A stretch of DNA of 64,000 nt from Neorhizobium galegae (lineage in GTDB: Bacteria > Pseudomonadota > Alphaproteobacteria > Rhizobiales > Rhizobiaceae). The DNA lies in contig NZ_JAGIPG010000001.1 in NCBI RefSeq assembly GCF_017877055.1, positions 62,001 through 126,000 on the forward strand. The letters are read 5' to 3'. Shown here piece after piece: positions 43,757-52,473 of this stretch (the first letter of the stretch is position 1; each line of letters starts with the position of its first letter). Under the pieces are notes generated by a model that saw nothing but the letters and a program-made list of their open reading frames with translations, was not told where the DNA came from and made no database searches. The position numbers and the translations under genes are program-made.

Positions 43757-44511
43757 CCGCCATCGACGTTCGCAATCTCTCGATCGATCTGGGTTACAGC
43801 TCTGCGAAGAAGCGTATTCTCGGCGATGTCTGCTTTTCGGTCGAGGCCGGCGAATCCTTCGGGCTTGTCGGCGAATCTGGTTCTGGCAAGTCGACCATCC
43901 TGCGCTGCATCGCCCGTCTCCTGAATGTCTGGGAGGGTGACATCCAGCTCGAGGGACGGTCGGTCAACGACATGCCTTTTGTCGAATATTGCCGCACGGT
44001 CCAGATGGTCTTCCAGGATCCCTACGGTTCGCTCCATCCGCGCCAATCGATCCGCACCGCGCTTCAGGAGCCGCTCCGCATCCATCGCATGGACCGCCAG
44101 GTCGAACGCATGGAGCGGGCTCTGGTCGATGTCGGCCTCGATCCGGCCTTCCTGTCGCGTTATCCGCACGAATTGTCGGGGGGCCAGCGGCAGCGCGTGG
44201 CGATTGCCCGCGCGCTCATCCTCGAACCGCGCATCCTGCTTCTCGACGAGCCGACCTCGGCGCTCGACGTCTCGGTGCAGGCGGAAGTGCTCAATCTGCT
44301 TGCCGATCTGCGTGCAAAACGCAATCTGACCTATCTCTTCGTCAGCCACGACCTTGCGGTGATCGATCATATGTGCGAGCGGCTGGCGGTGATGCAGCAT
44401 GGCCGCGTGGTCGAGGTGATGAGCCGAGACGTGCTGGCGACGGGTGAAGCCAAGGATCCCTACGCCCGCGAATTGATCCAGGCGAGCCTCGAATACGACC
44501 ACGCTGTCTGA
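43753..44511 (+). CDS. Dipeptide-type ABC ATPase (DppF-like)
   Basis: A 252-residue ATPase forming the second nucleotide-binding subunit. Walker A GESGSGKST, Q-loop QMVFQDPYGSLHPRQSIRTAL (typical DppF), signature LSGGQRQRVAIARALI and Walker B ILLLDEPTSALDVSVQ are all present. It starts in the stop of the DppD-like gene. It is slightly shorter than usual DppF (about 270-330 residues) and lacks the long C-terminal tail, ending at LIQASLEYDHAV. Confidence 0.92.
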   Translation: MTAIDVRNLSIDLGYSSAKKRILGDVCFSVEAGESFGLVGESGSGKSTILRCIARLLNVWEGDIQLEGRSVNDMPFVEYCRTVQMVFQDPYGSLHPRQSIRTALQEPLRIHRMDRQVERMERALVDVGLDPAFLSRYPHELSGGQRQRVAIARALILEPRILLLDEPTSALDVSVQAEVLNLLADLRAKRNLTYLFVSHDLAVIDHMCERLAVMQHGRVVEVMSRDVLATGEAKDPYARELIQASLEYDHAV

Positions 44512-44545
44512 GTTCCGCGTCTGAGATGCCATGGAGGTGCCCCCG

Positions 44546-45280
44546 ATGACAGCCGAAGCCCCATCTGCCACCTGGCGCCGCAGGGAGACCCTGAGTTCGC
44601 AGGTGGTGCGCGTGATCGCCGAGCGCATCAAGCTCGGGGACTATCCGCGCGGGTCCAAGCTTCCGACGGAAAAGGCGCTGATCGACGAACTGGGCGTCAG
44701 CCGGACGGTTGTTCGGGAAGCGATCGCCAATCTTCGGGCAAGCGGGCACGTGTCCATCCACCACGGCATCGGCGTTTTCGTGCGCGAGGATGCCGGCGTC
44801 ACGCCTTTCCGGCTCGCCGATGAAAATATGATGCGGGTCGAAAGCGTGCTGAAGGGCCTCGAACTGCGCATCGGCATCGAATCCGAATCCGCGGCTCTCG
44901 CCGCCGAGCGCCGGACAGCAGCCGATATCGCGGCCATGCACGCTGCCTTTGAATCCATGGACCGCTCGATCAGGCAGCTCGACCGCAGTACGCAGTCGGA
45001 CTTCGAATTTCACTGCGCTGTCGCGGCCGCCAGCCAGAACGAGCACTTCATCGGCATATTCAACTATCTCGGTGAAACGCTGATGCCGCGCATGCGCATG
45101 CAGGCGCATCAGGTCGATGACGAAACCTTCGCCGGACACCTTCAGCGCGTCAACGACGAGCACAAGGCGATCTTCCTGGCGATCGAAGGCAAGGACGTCG
45201 AGGGTGCCCGCGCGGCGATGCGCAAGCACCTGTCCGATAGCCGTGACCGGCTGATCGCGCGGTCGCGGAATGCGCCATGA
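44546..45280 (+). CDS. GntR family regulator (FadR subfamily) of the ABC operon
   Basis: A 244-residue regulator with winged helix SQVVRVIAERIKLGDYPRGS and LIDELGVSRTVVREAIANLR, and an FCD domain containing LELRIGIESESAALAAERR, DFEFHCAVAAASQN and DEHKAIFLAIEGKD. GGAGGTG at 44533-44539 precedes the ATG at 44546; an in-frame ATG at 44531 overlaps that ribosome site, so it is not used. Its stop overlaps the next gene. The location within the operon implies control of the transporter, probably through the palindrome near 39200. Confidence 0.88.
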   Translation: MTAEAPSATWRRRETLSSQVVRVIAERIKLGDYPRGSKLPTEKALIDELGVSRTVVREAIANLRASGHVSIHHGIGVFVREDAGVTPFRLADENMMRVESVLKGLELRIGIESESAALAAERRTAADIAAMHAAFESMDRSIRQLDRSTQSDFEFHCAVAAASQNEHFIGIFNYLGETLMPRMRMQAHQVDDETFAGHLQRVNDEHKAIFLAIEGKDVEGARAAMRKHLSDSRDRLIARSRNAP

Positions 45281-46335
45281 TCGATGGCGACAATATGTCG
45301 AGCCTGGCCGTGAGGCTTCGCGACGCCCTTTCTTTCGGATGGAATTTTGATCCGGCAGAGGACAATTTCGCAGCCTGGAGAGAACGGATCCGTGAAAGGG
45401 TCCGCGCGGCACTCGATGTCGAAAGCATAACCCCTGCCCAGGCTTCCGTGGTGAGGGAATGGAACGAAGACGGCTGCAGAGGCCAGGAACTGCAGCTTCG
45501 TTTCTCCAACGGCGAAACCACCGGCGCCTACCTGCTTCGGCCGGATAACGACGTTCCGACACCGGCGGCACTTCTGCTGCACGACCACGGCTCGTTCTTT
45601 TCGATCGGCAAGGAGAAACTGATCCGCCGCCCGGGCGAGACCGCGGAGATCGCTGCCGATATCGACCACTGGACGGCAAAGCTCTACGGCGGGCGCCACG
45701 TTGGCAATGAACTCGCCCGGCGCGGTTATACGGTGCTTTGCGCCGATACGCTCGGCTGGGGAAGCCGGAAAGGCAACGGTTACGAAGCGCAGCAGGCGCT
45801 GGCGGCCAACCTCATGCAGTTCGGAGTTTCCTACGCCTCGGTCATCCTGCGCGAGGATATGGAGGCGCTTGCCCTGTTGTGCCGCTTGCCCGGTATCGAT
45901 GCCCGCCGCGTCGCGAGCTTCGGTTACTCGATGGGCGGTTCACGCGCCTGGCAGCTCGCCGCACTTTCGGGCGACGTGAAAGCCTGCGTCGCCGGTGGCT
46001 GGATGGGGACGCTCCAGGGCCTCATGCAGCCGGGGAACAACCAGCTTCGCGGCCAATCCGCCTTCACGATGCTGCATCCTGAGATCGCGGGAAAGCTGGA
46101 CTATCCGCATTTCGCCGGACTGGCGGCGCCGAAACCCGCGCTGGTCTTCAGCGGCGCCGAAGACCAGCATTTTCCGAAAGCGACGGCTTTGGCGGCGCAT
46201 GAACAGATGCACGCGATATGGGCGGCGGCGGATGCCGCACGAAGCATCGAAACCCGGCTGTGGCAGGGGGCCGCCCATGCATTTCCCATCGATCAGCAGG
46301 ACCATGCGATGGATTGGCTCGCGCGGGTGATGTGA
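45277..46335 (+). CDS. Alpha/beta hydrolase (acetyl-xylan-esterase/dienelactone-hydrolase-like)
   Basis: A 352-residue alpha/beta hydrolase. PAALLLHDHGSFFSIGKEKL gives the oxyanion region, the nucleophile elbow is ASFGYSMGGSRAW (Ser), the acid is in VFSGAEDQHFPK and the base in QGAAHAFPIDQ. The long N-terminal part and LLLHDHG...GKEK pattern recall the Abhydrolase_7 group of presumed acetyl-xylan esterases. No signal peptide is seen, so it acts in the cytoplasm, likely on a compound brought in by the ABC transporter. The start overlaps the GntR stop (ATGA). Confidence 0.75.
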   Translation: MIDGDNMSSLAVRLRDALSFGWNFDPAEDNFAAWRERIRERVRAALDVESITPAQASVVREWNEDGCRGQELQLRFSNGETTGAYLLRPDNDVPTPAALLLHDHGSFFSIGKEKLIRRPGETAEIAADIDHWTAKLYGGRHVGNELARRGYTVLCADTLGWGSRKGNGYEAQQALAANLMQFGVSYASVILREDMEALALLCRLPGIDARRVASFGYSMGGSRAWQLAALSGDVKACVAGGWMGTLQGLMQPGNNQLRGQSAFTMLHPEIAGKLDYPHFAGLAAPKPALVFSGAEDQHFPKATALAAHEQMHAIWAAADAARSIETRLWQGAAHAFPIDQQDHAMDWLARVM

Positions 46336-46742
46336 GGTAAGGCAAGTCCTTCGTGAAATGCGGGTTGGATGGGGCTGGCCCGCTTCCTCTGCAGTCCTTC
46401 TGAACGGCCGCGATTGCGCCTGTGGCATCGCGGGGCACGCCCTTCAATGCTGTCTTCGGTTTTGCCCCGTGGACAATTCATCGCCTCCGCCCAGCATCTC
46501 CAACAACTTAACCACCTCATCATCCACGGCCTCCCATCCCATGCCTACAATCCCCCCGCTTCCGTCGCCGGAGTGTTTCGCGAGACGTTCGCGGGCAGGC
46601 GGAGGCCGGCGCCCTCATTGGATCCGTAACGTGCGGGGAAGGTGAGGGAGGTGAAAGCCATGGAGGGTGCGCTGAAAGGCAAGCCTTCCTATCAAGCCTC
46701 CCCCTGGCCACCGGGCCGGGTTCGGTTGAGCCGTGCAAGTGG

Positions 46743-46889
46743 CTAGGTTTCCCGAAAGGAAGCCGCGAACGAAGCCATGCAGCGAGGCCAGGTGATCACC
46801 TGTAGGGGCCGGAAGCCCCGAAAAGACGCCGAAGGCCACGCGAATGCGGAGCCACCTATTAAACTCTATTGAGGTTCCGCATTCGTGTG
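46743..46889 (+). ncRNA. Candidate structured RNA (cluster of stem-loops)
   Basis: Within 150 bp there are four stems: GGTTTCC/GGAAGCC around 46746-46763, the perfect 14-bp palindrome CAGGTGATCACCTG (46789-46802), GGGGC/GCCCC with a CGGAA loop (46805-46819), and a 14-bp stem with arms 46837-46850 and 46876-46889 (one G-T pair, 25-nt loop). No RNA family is recognised and the strand is a guess. It may equally be a DNA-level repeat. Confidence 0.25.
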
Positions 46890-46986
46890 GGCTCTCCGAT
46901 CTTTGAAAACCACGGCAGGCGACTGCGCGGGCTCCAGAATGTTGGCCGAGCTTGAGCGTGCCGCGCGAAGGCTTGCAATGCGCGGC

Positions 46987-47016
46987 TGGATCCTCGGGTC
47001 AAGCACGAGGATGACG
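46987..47016 (-). repeat. Rhizobiales-type intergenic palindrome, copy 1
   Basis: A 30-bp element matching, in reverse orientation, the copy at 47117-47146 in 29 of 30 bases (TCCTCGGGTCAAGCACGAGG core). The pattern 'CTCGGGCTTGACCCGAGG' is a widespread dispersed repeat of rhizobial genomes (RPE/RIME class, naming from memory). One arm here has an A that breaks perfect symmetry. Confidence 0.75.
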
Positions 47017-47116
47017 AAGGAGAGGGCGTGCGCGGGTATTCACAGGGGAGGGGCCTTTAAAACAAGGTTTCGGCGAGCGGGACGGTTGCGTTTTCGCGCA
47101 ATCCTTTCAACACACT

Positions 47117-47146
47117 CGTCATCCTCGGGCTTGACCCGAGGATCCA
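47117..47146 (+). repeat. Rhizobiales-type intergenic palindrome, copy 2
   Basis: Contains ATCCTCGGG-CTTGA-CCCGAGGAT, a perfect 9-bp stem with a 5-base loop (47121-47143). It faces copy 1 across about 100 bp, so the pair itself forms a larger inverted repeat. Confidence 0.8.
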
Positions 47147-47177
47147 CTCACCGCTGATCGTAGCGATGACAGAACGA

Positions 47178-47210
47178 AGAAGCCCGGCCCCAAAACGGGA
47201 CCAGGCTTCT
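47178..47210 (-). terminator. Likely terminator of the enolase-superfamily gene
   Basis: Arms AGAAGCCCGGCCCC and GGGACCAGGCTTCT form a long stem with small mismatches, about 30 bp beyond the stop of the minus-strand gene. On the minus strand it is followed by a T-rich TCGTTCTGTC. Confidence 0.6.
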
Positions 47211-47239
47211 CTTTCCTGCTTGGGAGGCAGAATAACGGT

Positions 47240-48388
47240 TCACCCCACCAGATTGGCGTTGATGAAATCGAAGTTGATGTCTTCGCCCATGCCCGGCTTG
47301 TCCGAGATATGCACGAAGCCCTCCTCGTCCATCGGATCGACAAGGGCATTCAGGTATTCGAAGCCGTCGTCATATTCGAGGAAGGGGTGCAGCAGGCCGC
47401 GTTCGTACCATTTGGCATTCTTGGTGCAGGCGGCGACGATCAGGTTTGGAGCGCCGTTGCCATGGATTTCGCAGTTCATGCCGAAGGATTCGGCGAGATG
47501 CATGGTCTTCATCGCCGGGCTGATACCGCCGACATCGTGGACGCCGGTGCGCAAGATGTCGCAGGCCTTGCTGGTGATCCATTCCGCGCGGCTGAAGTGC
47601 TTGCCGCCGGCGCTTTCCGGGCCGAGGACCGGGATGTCGAGGTTTTCCGCAAGCCAGGCGTAGGAGGCCGAGCTCTGTTCGTCCATCGGCTCCTCGATCC
47701 AGTCGAAGCCGAGCTTTTCGAGGCCCTTGCCGAGTTCCAGCGCTTCCGTGCGGGTATACCAGTGGAAGGCGTCGATCATCAGATGGATATCGGGGCCGAC
47801 CGCCTCGCGAACCGCGGCGCAGGCCTTGAGATCCATCTTGACGTCCGGCGCCCAGGAAACCGGCGGCATCCAGGTGTGCAGCTTGATGCCCTTATAGCCG
47901 CGCTTGACAAGCTTTTCGCCGAACCTGCCGTAATCTTCCGGCGTCGCGAGGCCGTTTTCCAGCTCGTCGCCGCACATGATCGAGCCATAGGCCGGGATCT
48001 TTTCGCGGTAGCTGCCGATCAGTTTGTGGACCGGCATGTTCAGCTTGCGGCCGGCAAGGTCCCACAACGCGCAATCGACGATCGCGAGCGTCCGGTCTGT
48101 CAGCTGCATCGCGCTGCCGCGCTGCCAGTGGGCGAGGTCCTGCCACAGCCTTTCGCGCGCGAACGGATCTTCGCCGATCAGCACCTTCTTGACGAACTTG
48201 TCGATCACGTGCGGGCGAACGACTTCCGGCGCAGCGAAGCAGTAACCCTCGGCTCCATCGTCATCGACGATGGTCAAAAGCGCCAGGTTGACCTTGTGCG
48301 GCGGGCCCGGATGGGCATGGCCGGCGGTATCCTGATGGCGGCGCGTGGTATGGGAGAATACCCGCACATGGACGTCTACGATCTTCAC
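47240..48388 (-). CDS. Mandelate racemase/enolase-superfamily sugar-acid dehydratase
   Basis: A 382-residue enolase-superfamily enzyme that abstracts a proton alpha to a carboxylate. Metal ligands appear at D206 (MIDAFHWYTR), E232 (WIEEPMDEQ) and E258 (LGPESAGG); the base motif is K169-x-H171 (GIKLHTW) rather than KxK, and a later His is in CEIHGNGAP. The start is a GTG at 48388 behind AGGAGGAA, giving the standard MKIVDVHVRVF start. Next to kdgD it most likely dehydrates or isomerises an aldarate or aldonate such as galactarate; the exact sugar acid is undetermined. Confidence 0.85.
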   Translation of the reverse strand: MKIVDVHVRVFSHTTRRHQDTAGHAHPGPPHKVNLALLTIVDDDGAEGYCFAAPEVVRPHVIDKFVKKVLIGEDPFARERLWQDLAHWQRGSAMQLTDRTLAIVDCALWDLAGRKLNMPVHKLIGSYREKIPAYGSIMCGDELENGLATPEDYGRFGEKLVKRGYKGIKLHTWMPPVSWAPDVKMDLKACAAVREAVGPDIHLMIDAFHWYTRTEALELGKGLEKLGFDWIEEPMDEQSSASYAWLAENLDIPVLGPESAGGKHFSRAEWITSKACDILRTGVHDVGGISPAMKTMHLAESFGMNCEIHGNGAPNLIVAACTKNAKWYERGLLHPFLEYDDGFEYLNALVDPMDEEGFVHISDKPGMGEDINFDFINANLVG

Positions 48389-48552
48389 GAAATTCCTCCT
48401 GTCAGAAGCGATGGGACGAGCCTCCACCGTTCACGCATCCGTCCGGTCCTCCAGCGTCGGCCGAATTGTCCGGTCGACACTGTCCTCGGCGCAGGTTCAA
48501 AGCATTCTTCCCTCGCGGACGGATCAACGGCGAATAAGCATCTGTCCGCTAT

Positions 48553-48571
48553 GTCATAATACCTCATAGGT
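48553..48571. promoter_or_regulatory. Candidate GntR operator in the divergent promoter
   Basis: GTCATAATACCTCATAGGT contains the palindrome ACCT-CAT-AGGT (48561-48571) preceded by GTCATAATA, a 9-mer that recurs in the kdgD promoter at 49461-49469. It lies between the dehydratase and GntR genes. Confidence 0.45.
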
Positions 48572-48664
48572 CATCTCATACTATAGGTCTAGGGCCTCGC
48601 GTCAATAAAATTATTCCCTTGCGCTTGACAACGGAGTGGGCTTTTACCCCTCTAAGTGGCTGAA

Positions 48665-49429
48665 ATGGCAAAGCCAGGGAGCGGGCCGACATTGAAGAGA
48701 GCAGATAACATCACCGGGGAAACGCCCTCGCGAAAAGGCCGCAATCTGGTCGAGACGGTTGGTCGGCGGATGCGGGATGCGATTGCGAGCGGAGCGTTGA
48801 AACCCGGCGACAAACTGCCCACGGAAAGCGGACTGACGCTCCAGTATGAGGTCAGCCGCACGGTCATCCGCGAGGCGATCGCTTCGTTGCGGGCGGATAA
48901 TCTCGTCGAAGTCCGTCACGGCGTCGGCGTCTTCGTTCTGGCGCCGCAAGGCGGGCTGCAGGCGGGCTTCCGCACCGTGGATGCCAGCCGCGTTTCCTCC
49001 ATCATCGAAATGCTGGAAGTTCGCGCTGCGATCGAGATCGAGGCTGCGGGTCTCGCCGCCGTCCGCTCGTCGCCAGCGCAGCAGGAATTGATCTTCGAAT
49101 GTCTCGAGACCATCAAGCGGCAGATCGCTGCCGGTGCGGCAACGGTTGAAAGCGATCGGGCTTTCCATTTGGCTATCGCGGATGCGACCAACAACCCACG
49201 TTTCCGGGAACTCCTGGAAGCGATCGGCAAGCAGATGATCCCGCGATCGCTGCTGCAGGAGGGGGAAATCGAGATTTCGCCGGCCGAATACCTGACCCAG
49301 ATTCAGGACGAACACGCCCGTATCGCCCGCGCGATCACCGATGGCGACGATTCGGCTGCTCGCGACGCGATGCGCATGCATCTCAAGGGTAGCCAGCAAC
49401 GCTATCGTTCGCTGATACGGCGTCCCTGA
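48665..49429 (+). CDS. GntR family regulator (FadR subfamily) of the sugar-acid genes
   Basis: About 254 residues. The winged helix reads LVETVGRRMRDAIASGALKPGD and LQYEVSRTVIREAIASLRAD; the FCD domain includes SIIEMLEVRAAIEIEAAGLA, DRAFHLAIADATNN and DEHARIARAITDGDD. The start may be this ATG or the GTG at 48656; neither has a strong ribosome site. It lies between the divergent dehydratase gene and kdgD, and palindromes precede both, so it probably represses both until a sugar acid binds. Confidence 0.87.
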   Translation: MAKPGSGPTLKRADNITGETPSRKGRNLVETVGRRMRDAIASGALKPGDKLPTESGLTLQYEVSRTVIREAIASLRADNLVEVRHGVGVFVLAPQGGLQAGFRTVDASRVSSIIEMLEVRAAIEIEAAGLAAVRSSPAQQELIFECLETIKRQIAAGAATVESDRAFHLAIADATNNPRFRELLEAIGKQMIPRSLLQEGEIEISPAEYLTQIQDEHARIARAITDGDDSAARDAMRMHLKGSQQRYRSLIRRP

Positions 49430-49454
49430 GACACCGGCAAAGATAATACAAGTA

Positions 49455-50450
<996 letters not shown>

Positions 50451-50483
50451 GGCGTCCTTCTCCCAACCTCTCCCCGAGCATGA

Positions 50484-50505
50484 GCCGGCAGGTTTTGCCT
50501 GCCGG
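50484..50505 (+). terminator. Stem-loop after kdgD
   Basis: CCGGCAGG-TTTTG-CCTGCCGG is a perfect 8-bp stem about 35 bp past the kdgD stop. No T-run follows, so it may be a processing or weak termination structure. Confidence 0.4.
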
Positions 50506-50592
50506 ACGGGAGGCTACTTCCTCAGGGAGTCGCCGTCGAACCAGATTTCCCCCGCTTTCTTGCGAAAGAGCAAGCAAGTGCCCATGCCCTGT

Positions 50593-50606
50593 TTGTTTCG
50601 CGTCAA
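50593..50606. promoter_or_regulatory. FNR/NnrR-type box of nirK
   Basis: TTGTTTCGCGTCAA fits TTG-N8-CAA, about 83 bp ahead of the nirK ATG, as expected for an NO-responsive activator site. Confidence 0.5.
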
Positions 50607-50688
50607 AGAGAAGAGGTTGGCGTCGACATGAATTCTATTTCCAGAGGACGGCGATTTACTCCGCCCCTTGTTCCGAAGGAAAGAAACC

Positions 50689-51618
50689 ATGACCGACAAA
50701 ATTCAGATGACCAGACGCTCGATCCTTGCGGGGGCAGCCTTTGTTGGCGCGATCGCGCCGGTCGTGCAGGCTTCCTTTGCCCATGCGGACGAAGCGCGCC
50801 CCGCAAAGATGAAGCCGGGCGACCTCCCGCGCCTCCGCCGCGAGAAGGTCGAACTCGTGAAGCCGCCTTTCGTCCATGCCCATGCTCAGAAAGCCGATGG
50901 CCCGCCGAAGGTCGTCGAATTTACGCTGACCATCCAGGAGAAGAAGCTGGTCCTCGACAAGGAAGGCACCGAGATCAATGCGATGACCTTCGACGGGTCG
51001 GTTCCGGGTCCGCTCATGGTCGTCCATCAGGACGACTACGTCGAGCTCACCCTCATCAATCCCGATACGAACGAACTCCCGCACAATATCGACTTCCACT
51101 CGGCGACCGGTGCGCTCGGCGGCGGGGTGCTGACGGTGGTGAACCCCGGCGAGAAAACCGTTCTCCGGTTCAAGGCAACCAAGGCCGGCGTCTTCGTCTA
51201 CCATTGCGCACCTCCCGGAATGGTGCCGTGGCACGTCACCTCGGGCATGAACGGCGCCATCATGGTGCTGCCGCGCGATGGCCTCAAGGACGGCAACGGG
51301 AAACCGCTGCCCTACGACAAGATCTACTATGTGGGCGAACAGGATTTCTATGTGCCGCGCGACGAAAACGGCAAGTTCAAGAAATACGCCAGCGCCGGCG
51401 AAGCCTATGAGGACACGCTGGCGGTGATGCGGACGCTCACACCGACGCATATCGTCTTCAACGGGGCCGTCGGCGCCTTGACGGGCCAGAATGCCATGAC
51501 CGCCGCCGTTGGCGAAAAGGTGCTGATCGTCCATTCGCAGGCAAACCGCGACACGCGGCCTCACCTCATCGGCGGCCATGGCGACTATGTCTGGGCTACG
51601 GGGGCGGCGTCTACGTGA
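50689..51618 (+). pseudogene. nirK: Copper nitrite reductase gene lacking its 3' end
   Basis: The first 300 codons are a good NirK: twin-arginine-type signal ([17 protein letters not shown]), then cupredoxin domain 1 with type-1 copper ligands H132, C173, H182 and M187 ([25 protein letters not shown]), and type-2 ligands H137 and H172. The match stops at [11 protein letters not shown] (near 51600); the frame then ends GAAST. Roughly 70 C-terminal residues, including the third type-2 copper histidine in the NHN segment, are gone, so nitrite cannot be reduced. The ATG at 50689 follows AAGGAAAG. The promoter box is still present. Confidence 0.85.
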
Positions 51619-51785
51619 CTGTTGGCCCGCATCGCTCGCCGATGAGTTCGTTCATCCGGGATCCAAAAGGCGGCGGCTGCGCGGTGGGTACGCCGCCGGC
51701 CAATCTGGGTTTTCGCCTAGTCAAGTCCACCCGGTGGTATGCGCCACTTCTGAGGACGCTTCGCCGGGCGGGTTGGGCGACGTGA
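51601..51785 (+). pseudogene. 3' fragment of an SUMF1/FGE-like gene fused to broken nirK
   Basis: In a different frame from nirK and starting exactly where its homology ends, the sequence reads [40 protein letters not shown] and a short tail to a TGA at 51783. The GFRLV ending after an R-rich loop is typical of formylglycine-generating-enzyme-like proteins, the family to which NirV, the usual nirK neighbour, belongs. A deletion that joined the two genes would explain it. The match is short and the call is tentative. Confidence 0.4.
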
Positions 51786-51849
51786 TCGTCATCGTGCCGT
51801 CCAGGCCACAAACCGACGCAAAAACGAGCCGCGGCAAACTCAAAACTGG

Positions 51850-51863
51850 TTGTCGTAGGTCAA
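51850..51863. promoter_or_regulatory. FNR/NnrR-type box of pseudoazurin gene
   Basis: TTGTCGTAGGTCAA fits TTG-N8-CAA, 70 bp ahead of the pseudoazurin ATG, matching the boxes before nirK and hemN. Confidence 0.5.
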
Positions 51864-51932
51864 AGAGCACCGGCGTTTTTGCCCTAGTGTGAATTTCAAC
51901 GAAGCCGAGGGCTTCCAAACAGGAGTAAGAAA

Positions 51933-52379
51933 ATGAAGAAGATTCTGGCATCCATGGTCGGTGCGGCGATCGTCTCGGCTGTTTGCGCGACAATGGCGTC
52001 GGCGGCCGATTTCGAGGTGCATATGCTCAACAAGGGCAATGACGGCGCGATGGTATTCGAACCGAGTTCCCTCAAGGTTGCCAAGGGCGATACCGTCACC
52101 TTCATCCCGACGGACAAATCTCACAACGCCGAAACGATCGACGGCCTGATCCCGGAAGGCGCAAAGCCGTTCAAGGGCCAGATGAACGAAAGCGTGAAGA
52201 TCACGTTCGACGTCGAGGGTGCTTATGCCGTGAAATGCGCGCCGCATGTCGGCATGGGCATGATCGGCCTCGTCGTCGTCGGCAACGCTCCCGCCAATCT
52301 GGAGGCCATCAAGACCGCGAAACTGCCCAAGAAGGCTCGCGAACGTCTCGATGCGGATATCGCTGCTTCCGGCGTTTAG
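51933..52379 (+). CDS. Pseudoazurin (blue copper electron carrier)
   Basis: A 148-residue periplasmic cupredoxin, the usual electron donor to NirK. Signal peptide ends at SAAD (about residue 24). Type-1 copper ligands are complete: His in [11 protein letters not shown], then Cys and His in [13 protein letters not shown] with the Met axial ligand. AGGAG lies 8-12 bp upstream of the ATG. It seems fully functional although its partner nirK next door is broken, so either it serves another reductase or the loss is recent. Confidence 0.93.
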   Translation: MKKILASMVGAAIVSAVCATMASAADFEVHMLNKGNDGAMVFEPSSLKVAKGDTVTFIPTDKSHNAETIDGLIPEGAKPFKGQMNESVKITFDVEGAYAVKCAPHVGMGMIGLVVVGNAPANLEAIKTAKLPKKARERLDADIAASGV

Positions 52380-52393
52380 GCGGGGGGAGTTCA

Positions 52394-52425
52394 GCGGCGG
52401 CCATTCCCTCTCCCCCGGCCGCCGC
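52394..52425 (+). terminator. Stem-loop after pseudoazurin
   Basis: GCGGCGGCC and GGCCGCCGC are perfect 9-bp arms with a 14-base loop, 15 bp after the stop and followed by CGCGCTTATTC. Confidence 0.55.
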
Positions 52426-52473
52426 CGCGCTTATTCTCCCGGCCTCATCCTGCACGAAATTCAGTGCAGTTGA

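Larger units (their letters stand above)
46336..47177. other. Long non-coding stretch with hairpins and repeats
   Basis: About 840 bp without a gene I would accept. Short open frames exist on both strands but have no start signals, family features or consistent codon use. The stretch contains a cluster of stem-loops at 46743-46889 and two inverted copies of a Rhizobiales-type palindrome at 46987-47016 and 47117-47146. Confidence 0.6.

Noticed and set aside
46293..46839. Short minus-strand open frames in the 46.3-46.9 kb spacer, one with a coding-looking ending
   Set aside because: No start signals, family features or consistent frame; kept as part of a non-coding region.
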